This document shows, piece after piece, positions 14,723-26,000 of a stretch of DNA of 64,000 bases. The position numbers and the translations under genes were made by a program. A model generated the notes under the pieces. It saw nothing but the letters and a program-made list of their open reading frames with translations, was not told where the DNA came from and searched no databases. The DNA is from Hysterangium stoloniferum (lineage: Eukaryota; Basidiomycota; Agaricomycetes; Hysterangiales; Hysterangiaceae): positions 971,153 to 1,035,152 of the forward strand of contig WHVD01000017.1 of assembly GCA_015178975.1 (NCBI GenBank), in the 5' to 3' direction. Numbering within the stretch: the first letter of the stretch is position 1; each line of letters opens with the position of its first letter.

Positions 14723-14960
14723 GCTGTTATGTCATCATTTTTATGGTATTCTATTTATACTGTATACATTATGGAATTGTCTTGCGTGCATCAGTATTAT
14801 AGCGTCAGGTCTTTTGAAGTATGAGACCTTTCTTAAGCCAACCATACCGAGTAGGGAACTATTGGTGTGATAGGAGGCGACTTCGGAGTCCAAAGAGCAT
14901 AAAAGGAAAAAAGAAAAGGCTATTGAAACTTGAAAGGTTTATGTTGAATGATGAAGAAAT
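14723..14960. other. 3' flank of the mannosidase gene
   Basis: Short AT-rich stretch between the stop codon of the mannosidase gene and an LTR-like repeat. No gene is seen. Confidence 0.4.
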
Positions 14961-15432
14961 TGTTGAAACAGTTCGATATGTAGCTGAAGATCACCCAGAA
15001 CATTGTGAGGGATAAGATGTAAGCAAGCTCTAAGGTTGCTTTCCCACAGCCCCACAGATGTGGTGATACATTGGGTGACTCCCTACACTGCGATTTGGCA
15101 ATATTTGGTTCCATTGTTGTCCACATTCCATTGCTCTCACATGCCATTGTCCTCACCTCCCATTGTTCCCCCACTAGTATATAATATGTACATGTGGATT
15201 TTCAATAAAGCAGTGGTTAGTTCCCATCACTCATTCTCGTCTGTGCGCCTGCGGCAGATACTAGTCTTACTGTGCTTATCTAAGCACTCAGGTTCCCAGG
15301 AACTTACATAATTGCCTAACTAGGTAATTTACAAACTACTGCACCTTCAGTGCGGAGCAGAATAATACAAATATCAGAAAAATATAGGGAGTAACATAGA
15401 ACATCATAAAACTGTAATATCATACTATAGCA
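14961..15432 (-). mobile_element. Diverged solo LTR related to the copia element at 22.8-28.9 kb
   Basis: The right half (about 15260-15432) resembles the 248-bp LTRs at 22770 and 28689 block by block: TGCTTAYCTAAGCAC, CTAGGTAA, CAAATATCAGA and CTGTAATATCATACT occur in the same order and spacing. The left edge begins with TGTTGAAACAG, close to TATTGAAACAG of those LTRs, but the middle holds some 200 bp extra. No target-site duplication is visible, so the edges are approximate. It ends just before the coding end of the nuclease-like gene. Confidence 0.5.
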
Positions 15433-15449
15433 GACACTTGATGTGGTTC

Positions 15450-17030
15450 CTAGCCCCAGATGTTATCCCTTCTACTGTTGGGATTGGGCTGCGAGGGATG
15501 AATGTGTTGACGTCCTTGCCCAGGGTAGTTAGCATTGGTGAATGTCGGGTCGTCAACAGTTTTTCTCTTGCGATCAAACACCATTTTACTAGATTTATAC
15601 CTGTCCTGTACCCACAGTTCATTCGGTAAACTACAGCCCTCCTCTGCAGCAACCATATGTAGATACCATACTGCCAACATGATGGTGAGTCGTTGACCGT
15701 TGTCATTCCATCTTATAACAGGGGAAATTTCGACATGACCATGTTTTGATATTTCTCGACCGGAGGAATCTTTTTTCGCCACCCTACGAAAACACCGTAA
15801 ACCAGTGTCACAGATAACATACCCGTACCGCACTTGATGCTGGTATGTATAGCATTGTACCTGGGCGAGCGCAGACCAGAACGCTTCTATTTGTTTGTCA
15901 TCCTCTGAGGTTTCCCAATGTGGCTGCCAATTATTAGAAAATTTAAACTCGCCGGGGAGGACGTTGCGACCAGGATCATCTGGCACCGTCGATGCCAAAT
16001 CTGGGGCCAGCTGTTCATACTGGGTGATACCGCCAGTGGGTACCATTCTAATCGCCCTAGGGTTCCCCTTTCCGCCAAAAAACTTATGGCGTTCAAGAGG
16101 TGACGGAAGATATGCAAATATCAAATTGAGACCATTCAATGACGTATCTCCCCGAGCAAGGTTTTGAAGTCTGTGCGGAAGTAAACCGAGGAGGGACTTG
16201 AATTGGGGTTCTTTGAATCGTTCGGAATAGACAAGCTTGCGAAATTCATTTGCTTGTAACTTGAAGTCATCATTGATCCATGGAAGGATCTGCTTAACCT
16301 TGAGATCCAATGGCAGCAATTCCACGATTTTTTTCAGATCGTTTCTGTTTTTACACAAACGTTCCGGAATTGAGTGTTGGCTGAGCACGTTTCTGAGCGA
16401 TAGCGCTACTAGGAAACAAAGAGCCTGGTCAGTGGGCGGATTTTGAAAGATGCGAGCAGTTTCGATTTGATCACTATCGTTACTGACTTCGCCCCGAACG
16501 GTGAAATGTGTCTTTAAATGACTTCCTATTTCATTCGATATCTGTGTATCGGTGGCCTTTGTCTGGATGTCCCACCCATATTGATCGTTAAGAATCTCTG
16601 CTACCATTTGGCGAGGCAACGCCTTGATAACTTGTTGCGAAATATCTGGATTTCCTTCAACGTTAGATATAAAGTCTTTAAGGACGATGGATACGGGAGA
16701 ACTGAAAGTGACATCCAACGCGTAGTTGATTGTTTGGTCTAGATGCTGTTTAAAAAATTCCACAAAATCCTGTTCCGATTGTATGGAACTTCGAGTATCA
16801 ACTGGTGGTTGTGGGGCGTATTGTTGGGTCGGGGTATCCAAAATATGACTGTACATCGCTATGATGTCCTTGTAGCTGAAGCCTGGCCACCTCTCCGAGA
16901 ACTTATTAACGTGGTCAGGACCATAAAAGTCTTTCTTGCTACGAGTCGGTTGAGGGTGGCCTTTGTTATTCGTAACATGCAACTTGGTGAGTTTAGCGGT
17001 TAGATACAATGACAACTCCGATTGAGACAT
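15450..17030 (-). CDS. Basidiomycete protein with a PD-(D/E)XK-nuclease-like C-terminal core
   Basis: Single open frame of 526 residues from the ATG at 17030 (MSQSELSL); an in-frame ATG at 17048 would add six. The N-terminal ~330 residues are predicted mostly helical and I do not recognise them. The C-terminal part resembles a family of agaricomycete proteins with a restriction-endonuclease-like fold. It has an acidic PDD followed by LPGEFK, which fits the D...ExK pattern, then an aromatic helix with QVQCYTYQHQVRYGYVICD, the strand TGLRCFRRV and RLTIMLAVWYLHMVAAE. Nuclease activity is inference; the catalytic assignment needs a profile comparison. The gene is divergent from the kinase-like gene at 17332, and the two were duplicated together (second copy 28942-35005, a fragment at 19.5 kb). 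It could be a host-conflict or Crinkler-like factor, or a domesticated mobile-element protein. Confidence 0.65.
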   Translation of the reverse strand: MSQSELSLYLTAKLTKLHVTNNKGHPQPTRSKKDFYGPDHVNKFSERWPGFSYKDIIAMYSHILDTPTQQYAPQPPVDTRSSIQSEQDFVEFFKQHLDQTINYALDVTFSSPVSIVLKDFISNVEGNPDISQQVIKALPRQMVAEILNDQYGWDIQTKATDTQISNEIGSHLKTHFTVRGEVSNDSDQIETARIFQNPPTDQALCFLVALSLRNVLSQHSIPERLCKNRNDLKKIVELLPLDLKVKQILPWINDDFKLQANEFRKLVYSERFKEPQFKSLLGLLPHRLQNLARGDTSLNGLNLIFAYLPSPLERHKFFGGKGNPRAIRMVPTGGITQYEQLAPDLASTVPDDPGRNVLPGEFKFSNNWQPHWETSEDDKQIEAFWSALAQVQCYTYQHQVRYGYVICDTGLRCFRRVAKKDSSGREISKHGHVEISPVIRWNDNGQRLTIMLAVWYLHMVAAEEGCSLPNELWVQDRYKSSKMVFDRKRKTVDDPTFTNANYPGQGRQHIHPSQPNPNSRRDNIWG

Positions 17031-17331
17031 GGTAATTCTCAACAGCAAAGATGATAAGGGTGTTTTGTTATCAGAGTGGGCTCGAAGTATTAGCTTATGA
17101 TGTGTTAGTTTGAATGTAAATACAACCGAGGCTATGCAATCCTGTTACCCTAAAGTACCCAAAACAGCATCTCAAGAGGATTTTTTTACGTTCTTTGCCA
17201 AAAAAAGTATTTGATCTTATCGGCTTACATAATGTTATATTTAGGAGTGACGTGTGACATAAACAAGGATACCGTGAAGCACCTATCACCAAACACAACG
17301 ATCATTCTATACTTGCACCACATTTTCAATT
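17031..17331. promoter_or_regulatory. Shared divergent upstream region of the nuclease-like and kinase-like genes
   Basis: The two start codons face away from each other with about 300 bp between them, which therefore must hold both promoters. The same arrangement is retained in copy 2 (about 35006-35283) with small indels. I see no specific operator. Confidence 0.5.
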
Positions 17332-18241
17332 ATGTCTAACTCAAGTGGCGAGGAGGAAGACAGGGAGATTCTCCGTTCTAATCCTTGGAGAACGAAGGAG
17401 GTTATTGCCGACTGGGTCAATTGGGTTTTAGAGACTCCCCAATTCCCTTGCATTCCACAGTTGGATTCTTTGGAGTACAGCGTTATTGAGACGTTTGATT
17501 CGACGAACGACAGCACAGAAGTAATGAAGGTATATACGAAAGTTAATGGCATCGAGAAACTGGCCATTTTGAAAGTGGTAAGTTCAACTGGAAATGTTGT
17601 GGAACTCGGATGAAAATTTTTTTCATTCATAGTATCAGGTCCCATCCAGATACAGGGATACCAGGCTTGATGGATTCATTCGCGAATTTGTAGCATATTC
17701 GAATCTTACTCACTTTGGCCTTTGCGATGAGGGACTGGTGCCTCATTGTTATGGCTGGTATGATTTTGCTTCGGATGATCCCGTCGTTCTGTCAGAACGC
17801 CATCCGTATGTGCCATTTATTTGGGAAGACGAGGTGGCACCTCGGGCCCTACTTCTGGAGTATCTTGAAGACGCGGTGCCCCTTTCTGCAGAGAATTATA
17901 CCCCTCAGATGGCTCCTGCTGTACTTGATGCTCTCCGACGGATCCAGTCCTTTGGAATAATTCATCGGGACACTGAGATACGAAACATAGTCGTACGTCC
18001 TGATGGCAATACGTTCTGGGTAAAAGTATCTTTCTCATTAACGTTCGAGAGTCTGACGATGTTTTAAGATTGACTTTGAGACTGCTTATACTTTTCCGTC
18101 TGAAGTGATGGACTCGCAATGGTTCATATATCGGTGTCGTTACGAGATGTCGTTAATTTGGACGACCATGTATTATCATATGGTGAGCGCGCGCTCTCCA
18201 TCTCGGTCTGAAATTCCTTCTAATAGTGTATAAAACGGTGA
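17332..18241 (+). CDS. Small divergent protein-kinase-like protein, copy 1
   Basis: Predicted kinase-fold protein of about 255 residues. Exons 17332-17577, 17633-18025, 18069-18182 and a short last exon 18227-18241 are joined by introns of 43-55 nt. KLAILKV has the place of the VAIK strand with its lysine, YVPFIWEDEVAPRALLLEYL resembles the hinge region, and IIHRDTEIRNIVVRPDG is a clear HRDxxxxN catalytic loop. The metal-binding DFG is replaced by IDFE just after intron 2. No glycine-rich loop is obvious, so it may be a weak kinase, a small-molecule phosphotransferase or a pseudokinase. Small proteins of this type are abundant in Agaricomycetes. It shares an upstream region with the nuclease-like gene, which suggests co-regulation. 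The last exon is uncertain; without the final intron the frame stops near 18232. Confidence 0.75.
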
Positions 18242-19460
18242 CTGCCTACAGCCACGCGAACACCGACGATTTCTGCGACATCGCAACAAGAGTTTAATTG
18301 AAAATAATAAATCTTGATATTTTAATATAATATCAAACTATCAATCTGAAGCCGTCTCCCACTAGTTTCTCAAGATACCTCATATACTCCCTCCCTGTCT
18401 GCCTTGTTTGTCGGCTGTTTTGTTGCATTTCTACATCGCCAATCCATTTTCAAATCTTATGTGCGTTCAGAGTTCCTATGCGTCGTCAGTCAGTCTAGAT
18501 ACTATTATCATGTCCATATATCAACTTCAATTCTCTCTCGTTTGCTTCTCAGCGCAAGTGCTGGTGTCTGATCACAAGGTGTATGAAGCAGCACTTGCAC
18601 ACTCAAACCAATTGCTCGCAGGTTCACAGCTTGTGACTCTCTTCGTTCAAATAGATGCCACCGTTCGTTGATGCCAGAAAAGTTGTCATTATTGATTGGG
18701 GGTGATTAAAACACGTTTGTATTTGATACAAAACAAAAAGGTGTTACAATCTTCCTGTCCTGGTCAGCTGTTACGGTGTAATCGTTCAGATACACCGATG
18801 ATAATATAACACGTTCTACTTAGTATCCAGATCAAGACAACAACAGGGCTCCTCAATGTCCCAATATAGCCCTCAAAAGATAAAATCAGAAATGGAAGGT
18901 CGTTGCCCCCCAAGCATTCACTAATCAACTGCGCTAATAAGATTTATTCATACTCCAGCAGCAATAAATATAGCTGCATAAGACCTCAGTATATGTATGG
19001 CAGGCAGTGATAATTGGTTGTTGGACTTGCGATCATCTGGTGCCGGTTTAGTAGGTTGCTGACGTGTCCACCGATTTTTTCAGCCGTATTTTACTTTGTC
19101 ACTGTGGCCACGTTGAAGGCTGGGTCTCCCATGAAATAGGTTGAAGACATCTGAGTAGTCAGGTTGCACTGACATAATGAGTGGAGGTCACTTAAAGGAC
19201 TTAGGATATCGTGGTAATAATGTATTAGTCTAGGCAACCCTAGCATTGGTTCGTGGTATCGTGAAGATAAGACAGATATTTTCACTCAGTAAAGGTTAAG
19301 GACAACATTGAACACGACGAATATGAGTTTTGGTGCACGGTTGATGAACAGCTTACTCACACCTCCTGATTCAGCTTTTGCTGGAAAATAGGGTTGGGCT
19401 CGATATCGTCTACGGTAGCCTCCGGATATATAAATCGTCGGACAACTATCTTACCCACCA
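18242..19460. other. Non-coding flank; first 600 bp are part of the duplication
   Basis: No gene is supported. Up to 18850 the sequence matches the 3' flank of the second kinase copy (36197-36804). From 18851 on it is unique in this window and AT-rich. Confidence 0.5.
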
Positions 19461-19464
19461 AGGT

Positions 19465-19640
19465 CAACCCAGATACCCGTTATTCAGTATCCCGGCTACC
19501 GTGTTGCATCCCAACGCCTTGATAAAATCTTGCCAGGCTTCTGGATTCCCTTCAACGTTGCATATCTAGTGTTTGAGGATAATGTACGAGAGGGGATTGG
19601 AAATGATGTCTAACGTATAGTTGATTACACTCCAGATGCC
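19465..19640 (-). pseudogene. Third, decayed fragment of the nuclease-like gene
   Basis: The stretch around AACGCCTTGATAAAATCTTG through GATTCCCTTCAACGTTG to TCTAACGTATAGTTGATTA lines up with 16617-16737 of copy 1, with scattered substitutions and indels. It corresponds to the middle of the protein on the minus strand and has no usable reading frame. It shows that the nuclease-like gene existed here in at least three copies. Confidence 0.65.
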
Positions 19641-21083
19641 GCATCAGGGATTTGGGAATGTCTACACCCATTATGTAGACTCCCTAGCCTCCCTAGATCG
19701 AAAGTAAGCTTTTATTCCGACTAGTAAATAGGGATCACGCGAAAGTAGTGTGTCTAGCCGAGCTAGCTAGCTCTCCTAGATGGCATACTTGTTAAATTTG
19801 ATGATGAAACACACCTTTTTTATAGGGGGAGTCCACCAACTATTGCAACTTTTCATATGAAGATGCTAATTGTGGACCATGTATTTGGAGGTTAATGTGT
19901 GTCAGAACCACTATACACCTCCCAGAGCATCCAACCTATATTGTCAGGAGGTGCTACACTAACTGACACAAGATATTGAGAAACAAGTACTTTTATTACA
20001 AGCTTATTAAACTCTTGTATATTGTGTATTGCAATAGAGTCAACTCATACTATTTTTCTATTTTTAATAATACTTATTGATCTTTCCACTTTCCTGATGC
20101 ATCCAACATATTGTAGAAATCCTCCTTAACAAATGACATTCTGAGGATGAGTGAGTCATTGTGGTTGTATTGCTGTACCCTGAGTAATACATATACCTCC
20201 ATAGTTGTCCATTCTGCAATCACATGAACATTCTTCGCACCTCTCCCGAACCGTATTAATATGCCCAGACCATAATAATTCATCTTGCTTTGCTGCTTGC
20301 ATGGGTTGAGGAGTTGCCTTGTCTTTCTCTTCACTACGGTTTGGTGAACAACATCTATGTAAGCGCCACCACAGTCTTTGTTTGCCAGTAGGACTCTTTG
20401 TCTCTTGTCTATGTTATTCCACACAGCATGCTTGCAGTTTCTGCATCTGCTCTTTTCCTTTCGACAGGCCTCTGAGCCAGAGGGAACAAGTCCACCGGCA
20501 GTGCTACTTCATCTCACACTTGTAATATCTTCAAATGCACACTTTTAAATTTGTTGCAGGCATGATGTTCTAGGTTGTTTGTGCCTTATCCACCCTGGCA
20601 TGTCTTTCAAGTGCTGCATACCTTCACCTGCTTTATTATGGAGTACATCAGTGGTCTTGTTGCTTCACACCATTACACCCTAATATTCACTGTACTGAGC
20701 TTGTTCTGCCTTTGAGTCTGCTCCTCTCTGTTGAGTCTGTCACACCAGCTTCCACCTCCCAGCTTCCTTTGCCCCTTGCATATCCACTGAGTTGGACCCT
20801 ACTACTGCACATTATATTGTTCCTGCATCATATGAATCCATCAAGCTGGACCTACTGCTGCACAGGACACTGCTCCTGTGCCATCCCGAAGACTGCTCAT
20901 CCCTTGCACTTTCTCTTAGCAGTGAGCCATTGGCTCCTCTTCACAAAGTCTCAACTGCTACTACCTTGGACATCCCAGTCTCTTTCTCATTGGACCACTG
21001 AGTCCCATTCTGATGACAGCTTCCATTATTTCCCTTATCAATACTCCTTTTCTGACACTTCCTGAACCCTTCCATCCAAATTC
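19641..21083. other. Gene-poor AT-rich region
   Basis: No gene I can support. A 116-residue open frame at 20074-20424 (-) has no recognisable motif. A 73-bp hairpin lies at 19898-19970. From about 20700 the sequence runs without an obvious break into the retroelement gag that starts at 21084. Confidence 0.4.
19898..19970. repeat. 73-bp imperfect hairpin
   Basis: Begins TGTGTCAG and ends CTGACACA, and the next ~17 bases of each arm (ending in CACCTCC on the left and GGAGGTG on the right) also pair imperfectly. It could be a tiny MITE or an RNA hairpin. No target-site duplication is obvious. Confidence 0.4.
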
Positions 21084-21910
21084 ATGTTCTCTGCTCTTAC
21101 CTCCATCTTCTCTAGTGTTCCTCTCCTTGTTGAGGACAACTACTATGAGTGGAAGAGAGCAATGAAGATGTGTTTCCTGGGTGCTGTCTTTACCTGGATC
21201 ACTGATGATCCTAATGCTGTTGTCCCTGCAGATAAGGTCACAGAGGATGGACAGGCAGCCTTCTTCATCTATTCTCACATTTCTCCTCAACTCCAGTCAA
21301 AGGTGTATGATATCAGCTCTGGATTGGCATCTTCGAAGGCTGTTCATCTCTATTTTCAGAAGTCTACCATGGGTTGTAGAGTCAAAGCTGTAGATGCCTT
21401 TATGGCAACTAAGCAAGATCCTTCCAAATCTATTGAGGTGTATATCCAATTGATTCAGAAGTCTCATCAAGTGCTGGAAGGTCTTGGAGTTCCATTCAGT
21501 GATGTTTTTATTGGTGACATCATTCTTATTGGTCTCCATCTTTCCTATTATACTGTTTGCACTAGCATTCTTACTGCCAAGACTGAACCATCACTTTCTG
21601 ATATCATTGACATTCTCATTGGTTCCTCCACCTCAGTTATTGATATCAAAACTGAGTTGATTGAGACTTCATTTTTAGCCTGGGGTGAGCAAATTACTAG
21701 AAGAGATTTGCAGTCTCCAGGTCAGAAATCAGAATATGGAACTATTCCTAATCATCCCTTGGAGGATGACAAAGGTTATTGTTGGTGCAATCCTGCTAAT
21801 GAAGGTCATTGTCATCATTGTGGAAGGCCCAATCATAATTCAGTTATCTGCATTTATGATATGTCTTTTCACATCAGGGACCACATCATGTCAGGATCAT
21901 CTTGTCCTCC
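21084..21910 (+). pseudogene. Copia-type retroelement gag remnant with zinc knuckle
   Basis: An open frame from 21084 encodes a Ty1/copia-type capsid protein: DNYYEWKRAMKMCFLGA at the N-terminus, a helical middle, and near the C-terminus a CCHC knuckle CHHCGRPNHNSVIC. The native sequence stops where an LTR begins at 21911; the remaining residues to the stop at 21974 come from that LTR. No protease, integrase or reverse transcriptase of this element is present, so it is a 5' fragment. Its codons are CpG-poor. Confidence 0.7.
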
Positions 21911-22665
21911 TGTTATGACCATGTCACAACCGTGTCACAACCTGACGGTCCCTGAGGTTATTGCCGCCTATTGACATTTCAAGTTATCGATCAAGTCATC
22001 GCATTGGAAACCGTTGGTCACCCAATGCTGACGTATGCTTTCATGGCAATCAAACCCCATTTACACCCCCACCAAATTATACTTGTACTATCTGGTTATA
22101 CTCTGATATGTCCCTTTTTATTATGATGATCTGTTTTACACTATGTTTCACATATGCCCGTATATACTTGTAACCCATGGACTATTTCCTTTTCTTGTAA
22201 TTCTGCTCTTGGTTAAATCATGGTCTCTGAACTTATTGTAACCTTCTGGTTCCTAGTCAAGTTTATTTATTTGTCAGTAATGTCTCTGCTCTTCCTTAGT
22301 TAGTACTTTCTAGATGCCAATAATTTGTATATGAATATGCTGTAGTTGTAGATACTAGACAATCAGAATATTGACTCAGAACACCCACATACATCTCTAG
22401 AAGTCTTACTCTAAGTATCCTGCTCTCCGCTTTTGTGTGTGCTCGCCCACTCTTGGTCCCCAACCCCTTAGCCCGATACACAACTTATCCTTTGGTACCG
22501 ATCAGTAACTCACCATGAGGAACTTGTTAGGACTAGTTTTCACCTGCCCAAAATTTAAGGACACCTGACAGTAACTTGCGAGGGTACAGCACATAAGCTG
22601 AAGCCAAGTCCTTCCGATTGGTCCCCATCGGCCTACTGACATTAGTCAGTTTTCAGTTCTTAACA
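21911..22665 (+). mobile_element. LTR of the TGTTAYGAC...TTAACA family, copy 1
   Basis: Runs from TGTTATGACC to TTCTTAACA and matches the solo LTR at 50002-50725 along its length, including GAGGTTAT, the GCTGAAGCCAAGTCCTTCCG motif and CAGTTTTCAGTTCTTAACA. The 5-bp flanks (CCTCC and AGCAC) do not match, so it is not a simple solo LTR; it may be a product of recombination or one end of a larger deleted element. Confidence 0.75.
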
Positions 22666-22769
22666 AGCACTATCTGCATGTTGGCAATCTACCACTGCTG
22701 GTCATTCAAGTCTGAGTCTGAGTCTGAGTTTGGTCACTCCTGGTGACTCGAATGTGTTGATGTCCTTGC

Positions 22770-23017
22770 TATTGAAACAGTTGAATAACTCTTGACAAAC
22801 ACCCTGTGAGTGTGAGGAAAGTAAACACTAAGGAGACTTTCCCACACCCACAGCGGAGTATGCTACAGGGTGCTTACCTAAGCACCTACACATCAGTTAT
22901 CTTACTAGGTAACTCACTCAATCCTGCACCTATAGTGCTGGGAAAAATACTACAAATATCAGACAAATACAGGGAATATCATAGACTATGTAAGAGCTGT
23001 AATATCATACTCTAACA
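22770..23017 (-). repeat. 3' LTR of copia B
   Basis: 248 bp, from TATTGAAACAG to CTCTAACA on the plus strand; on the element strand it begins TGTTAGAG. Differs from the other LTR by only a few substitutions. Confidence 0.92.
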
Positions 23018-23038
23018 CTCCCACCTGATGAGACAGCT

Positions 23039-26000
23039 CTATGCTAGTCCCAGTAGTTTTCGTAAGTATTCTACCTTTGGCTTAGCCAATGGTTTTGTCA
23101 ATAAATCAGCAGGCATCTCTGAAGTAGGGAGATGAACAACTTTGATCTTCCCACTATCAACTTCTCGCCTTAACCAATATGTTCTCAAGTTCAGATGTTT
23201 CATACGGCCATGATGTTCAGGATCTCTGGCAACTGCAATAGAAGATTGGTTGTCAAGATACAAAGTGGATGCAGTCTTTTGAGGATATCCCAATTCCTCA
23301 AATAAGTTTCACAACCATAGCACTTCCTGACCAGCCAACACTCCTGCAATATACTCTGCTTCAGTAGTAGAGAGAGTTACAATAGTCTGGAGTTTGCTCT
23401 GCCAGCTAATGGCTCCAGTACCCATCTTAACCACATATGCACCAGTAGATTTTCAAGTTGACTTATCACCTCCATGGTCAGCATCTGAATAAGACACAAA
23501 CAATTCCTTGTCATTACTAGGGCCAAAGGTCAAGCCCAAGTCAAGGGTGCCTTTGAGATATCAAAAGAGATGTTGTACTGCTAGCCAATGAGCCTTTCCT
23601 GGATTGTGATTGAATCTGGCTAATACTCCAACAGTATAGGCAATGTCTGGATGAGTGGCAACAGCCAAATACATAAGAGAACCAACAGCATGGATGTATG
23701 GAATGTCCTTCATGTATGCAATCTCTTCAGGAGACACTGGAGCCTGGTCTTTACTCAATTTTGAGTTAGGTATCATAGGTGTGCCAATGGGATTGCAGTC
23801 AGCAAGACCATAACGCTGTAACATGTCCAAGATGTATTGACACTGTGATAGAGTAATAGTATGCTTTGTCCTATCTCTTTCAATGCCAATACCTAACAAG
23901 TAAGAAGTAGGACCAAGATCATGCAATTTGAAGTGGCTTTTAGATCATCTTTGAGCTTCTTGATAGCCTCCTTGGATTTAGATGCAATAGTCATGTCATC
24001 TACAAATACTGGTATAATGACTTTGACATCACCCTTTTGGAAGACCCAAATGCTATGATCGCATAGCACTTGTTTGAAACCCAAACTGAGCAGGACAGCA
24101 TTCAACTTCTTATGCCAGATACGAGGTGACTGGCGTAAACCATATAGTCCTTTCAGAAGAAGTAAGAACTCATCACGAGCACCTTGGTGAAAACCTTCAG
24201 GCTGCTGCAAGTATACTTCCTCTTCAAGTTCACCATTCAAGAATGCAGAGGAGATATCTACACTCTCAAGTTCCATGTCCTCCAGTGCAGCCAATGCTAG
24301 GACAGCATGCAAAGTGGCCCATTTGGCAGTAGGAGCAAAGGTATCAGTGAAGTCAAACCCTGGTCGCTGTGCATAGCCTTTTGCAACAAGACGAGCTTTG
24401 AACTTGTCAATTGACCCATCCTTCTTACACTTGATCACAAACACCCAACGAGAGCCAATAGCTTTACGACCCTCAGGTAGTTTAGCAAGGCAAAAAGTGC
24501 CATTTTCAAGCAGGGATTGCATTTCTGCATATGCAGCGTCATACCACTTATCAGCATCAGGACTTTGTAAGGCCTCTTTGAGAGTTCTCGGTGCATCATC
24601 ATGAGCACTGGCCTTGTAGGCAAACTCAAAGGCTTCATCTACACCAATGTAAAGATCTCCCTCACTGGTAGCTAGGGCTTCTTCCTCAGACTCAACTGAA
24701 GGGGGAGAATGTAGTGGAGAATCCTCTGCCTCATCACTGGACTCAACTACAGGAGTAGATTCTCTATAGTTGTGGATGTTAACAGGGTCAACTTGCTGGA
24801 AACGCTTAGGAGGAACTCTGTTTCTGGGTGGATTGCGACATGGTTGAGGAGGAGGACTCGGTGAACGTTCAGAATGTTCAGAGTTAGGATCAGAGTTGGA
24901 ACTAGGACCAGGAGACAAAGCATTATTCTGACCATCTCCCACCTGATTTGGTTCCTGTGGAGCTCCCACCTGAATAGACCTAGAGGGTCCAGGAATAAAC
25001 AAATCAACAAATTGTGGAGTATCAGGAAGAACATCAGGAGCAGTAGGAGTAGAAGGTATGGCAGGTTTAGACAAGCCTGGTAAGACTCTCTCATCAAAGA
25101 CAGCATTATTACTAATAATAGTCTTCTTAGTCAAGGGATTGTAAAACATCCAACCCTTATAATCTGGAGGATATCTAATAAAGACACATTTCTGTGTGTG
25201 AGAACCAAGTCCAATACATTGGTCCTTCTGTACATGCACATAAGCAGTACAGCCAAATACCCTAAGATGTGATACTTCTGGTTTCCTACTATGCCAGACA
25301 GTATAAGGCACAGAATGCTTAAGAGCAGTGGTAGGTGAGCAGTTGCACACATGAGTAATGGCAATGACAGCATGTCCCCAGAATGAGGGAGGGAGGTGGG
25401 ATTCAGCCATAATTGAAGTAGCCCCTTCTTCCAATGTTCTGTTGAAGCGTTCAGCAACCCCATTCTGATGTGGTTCATTCCGCACAGTATGCTGCCAGCT
25501 GATGCCAGCAGTGGAAAGAAAGGTATCAAACTCCTTAGACATATATTCTCCACCCTTGTCATCTCTGAATATCTTGATCATCTGACCAAGCAAGTTCTCC
25601 ACTTTAGCCTTATATTGCTTAAATGCTTGAAAGGCATCACTCTTATTTTTGAGTAATGCAATCGAAGCATAGCATGAGGCATCATCAATGAAAGTGATCC
25701 AGTAGCGAAAACCTTCCATAGTTTGTGTAGGCAAGGGACCATGAACATCACTGTGAATGAGTGCAAGTGGTTTAGTATAGTGTGTTGTTGCTATTTTATT
25801 AATAACTCTGTTCTGTTTTCCAGCCAAACAAGGTTCACAAATAGGATCAGGAGACATGTGAGAGTCAATCTTTATCCCACCAACCAAATCACCTTTGAGG
25901 AGCTTCTGGATATCGGCATGATTGAGATGATTAAAGCGATGATGCCAAAGTGTGGAGTCCAAGGGACAGGTTGTAACAAGACCTGCATAATCCATCATAG

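Larger units (their letters stand above)
15490..18850. repeat. Segmental duplication, copy 1 (nuclease-like/kinase-like pair)
   Basis: This block is repeated nearly base for base in copy 2 (22749-36804) once two retroelement insertions are removed. Similarity begins at GAATGTGTTGACGTCCTTGC (about 15499) and ends with CAACAACAGGGCT at 18850. The non-coding 3' flank of the kinase gene is included, so the duplication was at DNA level and not by retrotransposition. Confidence 0.9.

Noticed and set aside
20074..20424. 116-residue minus-strand frame
   Set aside because: No known motif and nothing in context supports it as a gene.
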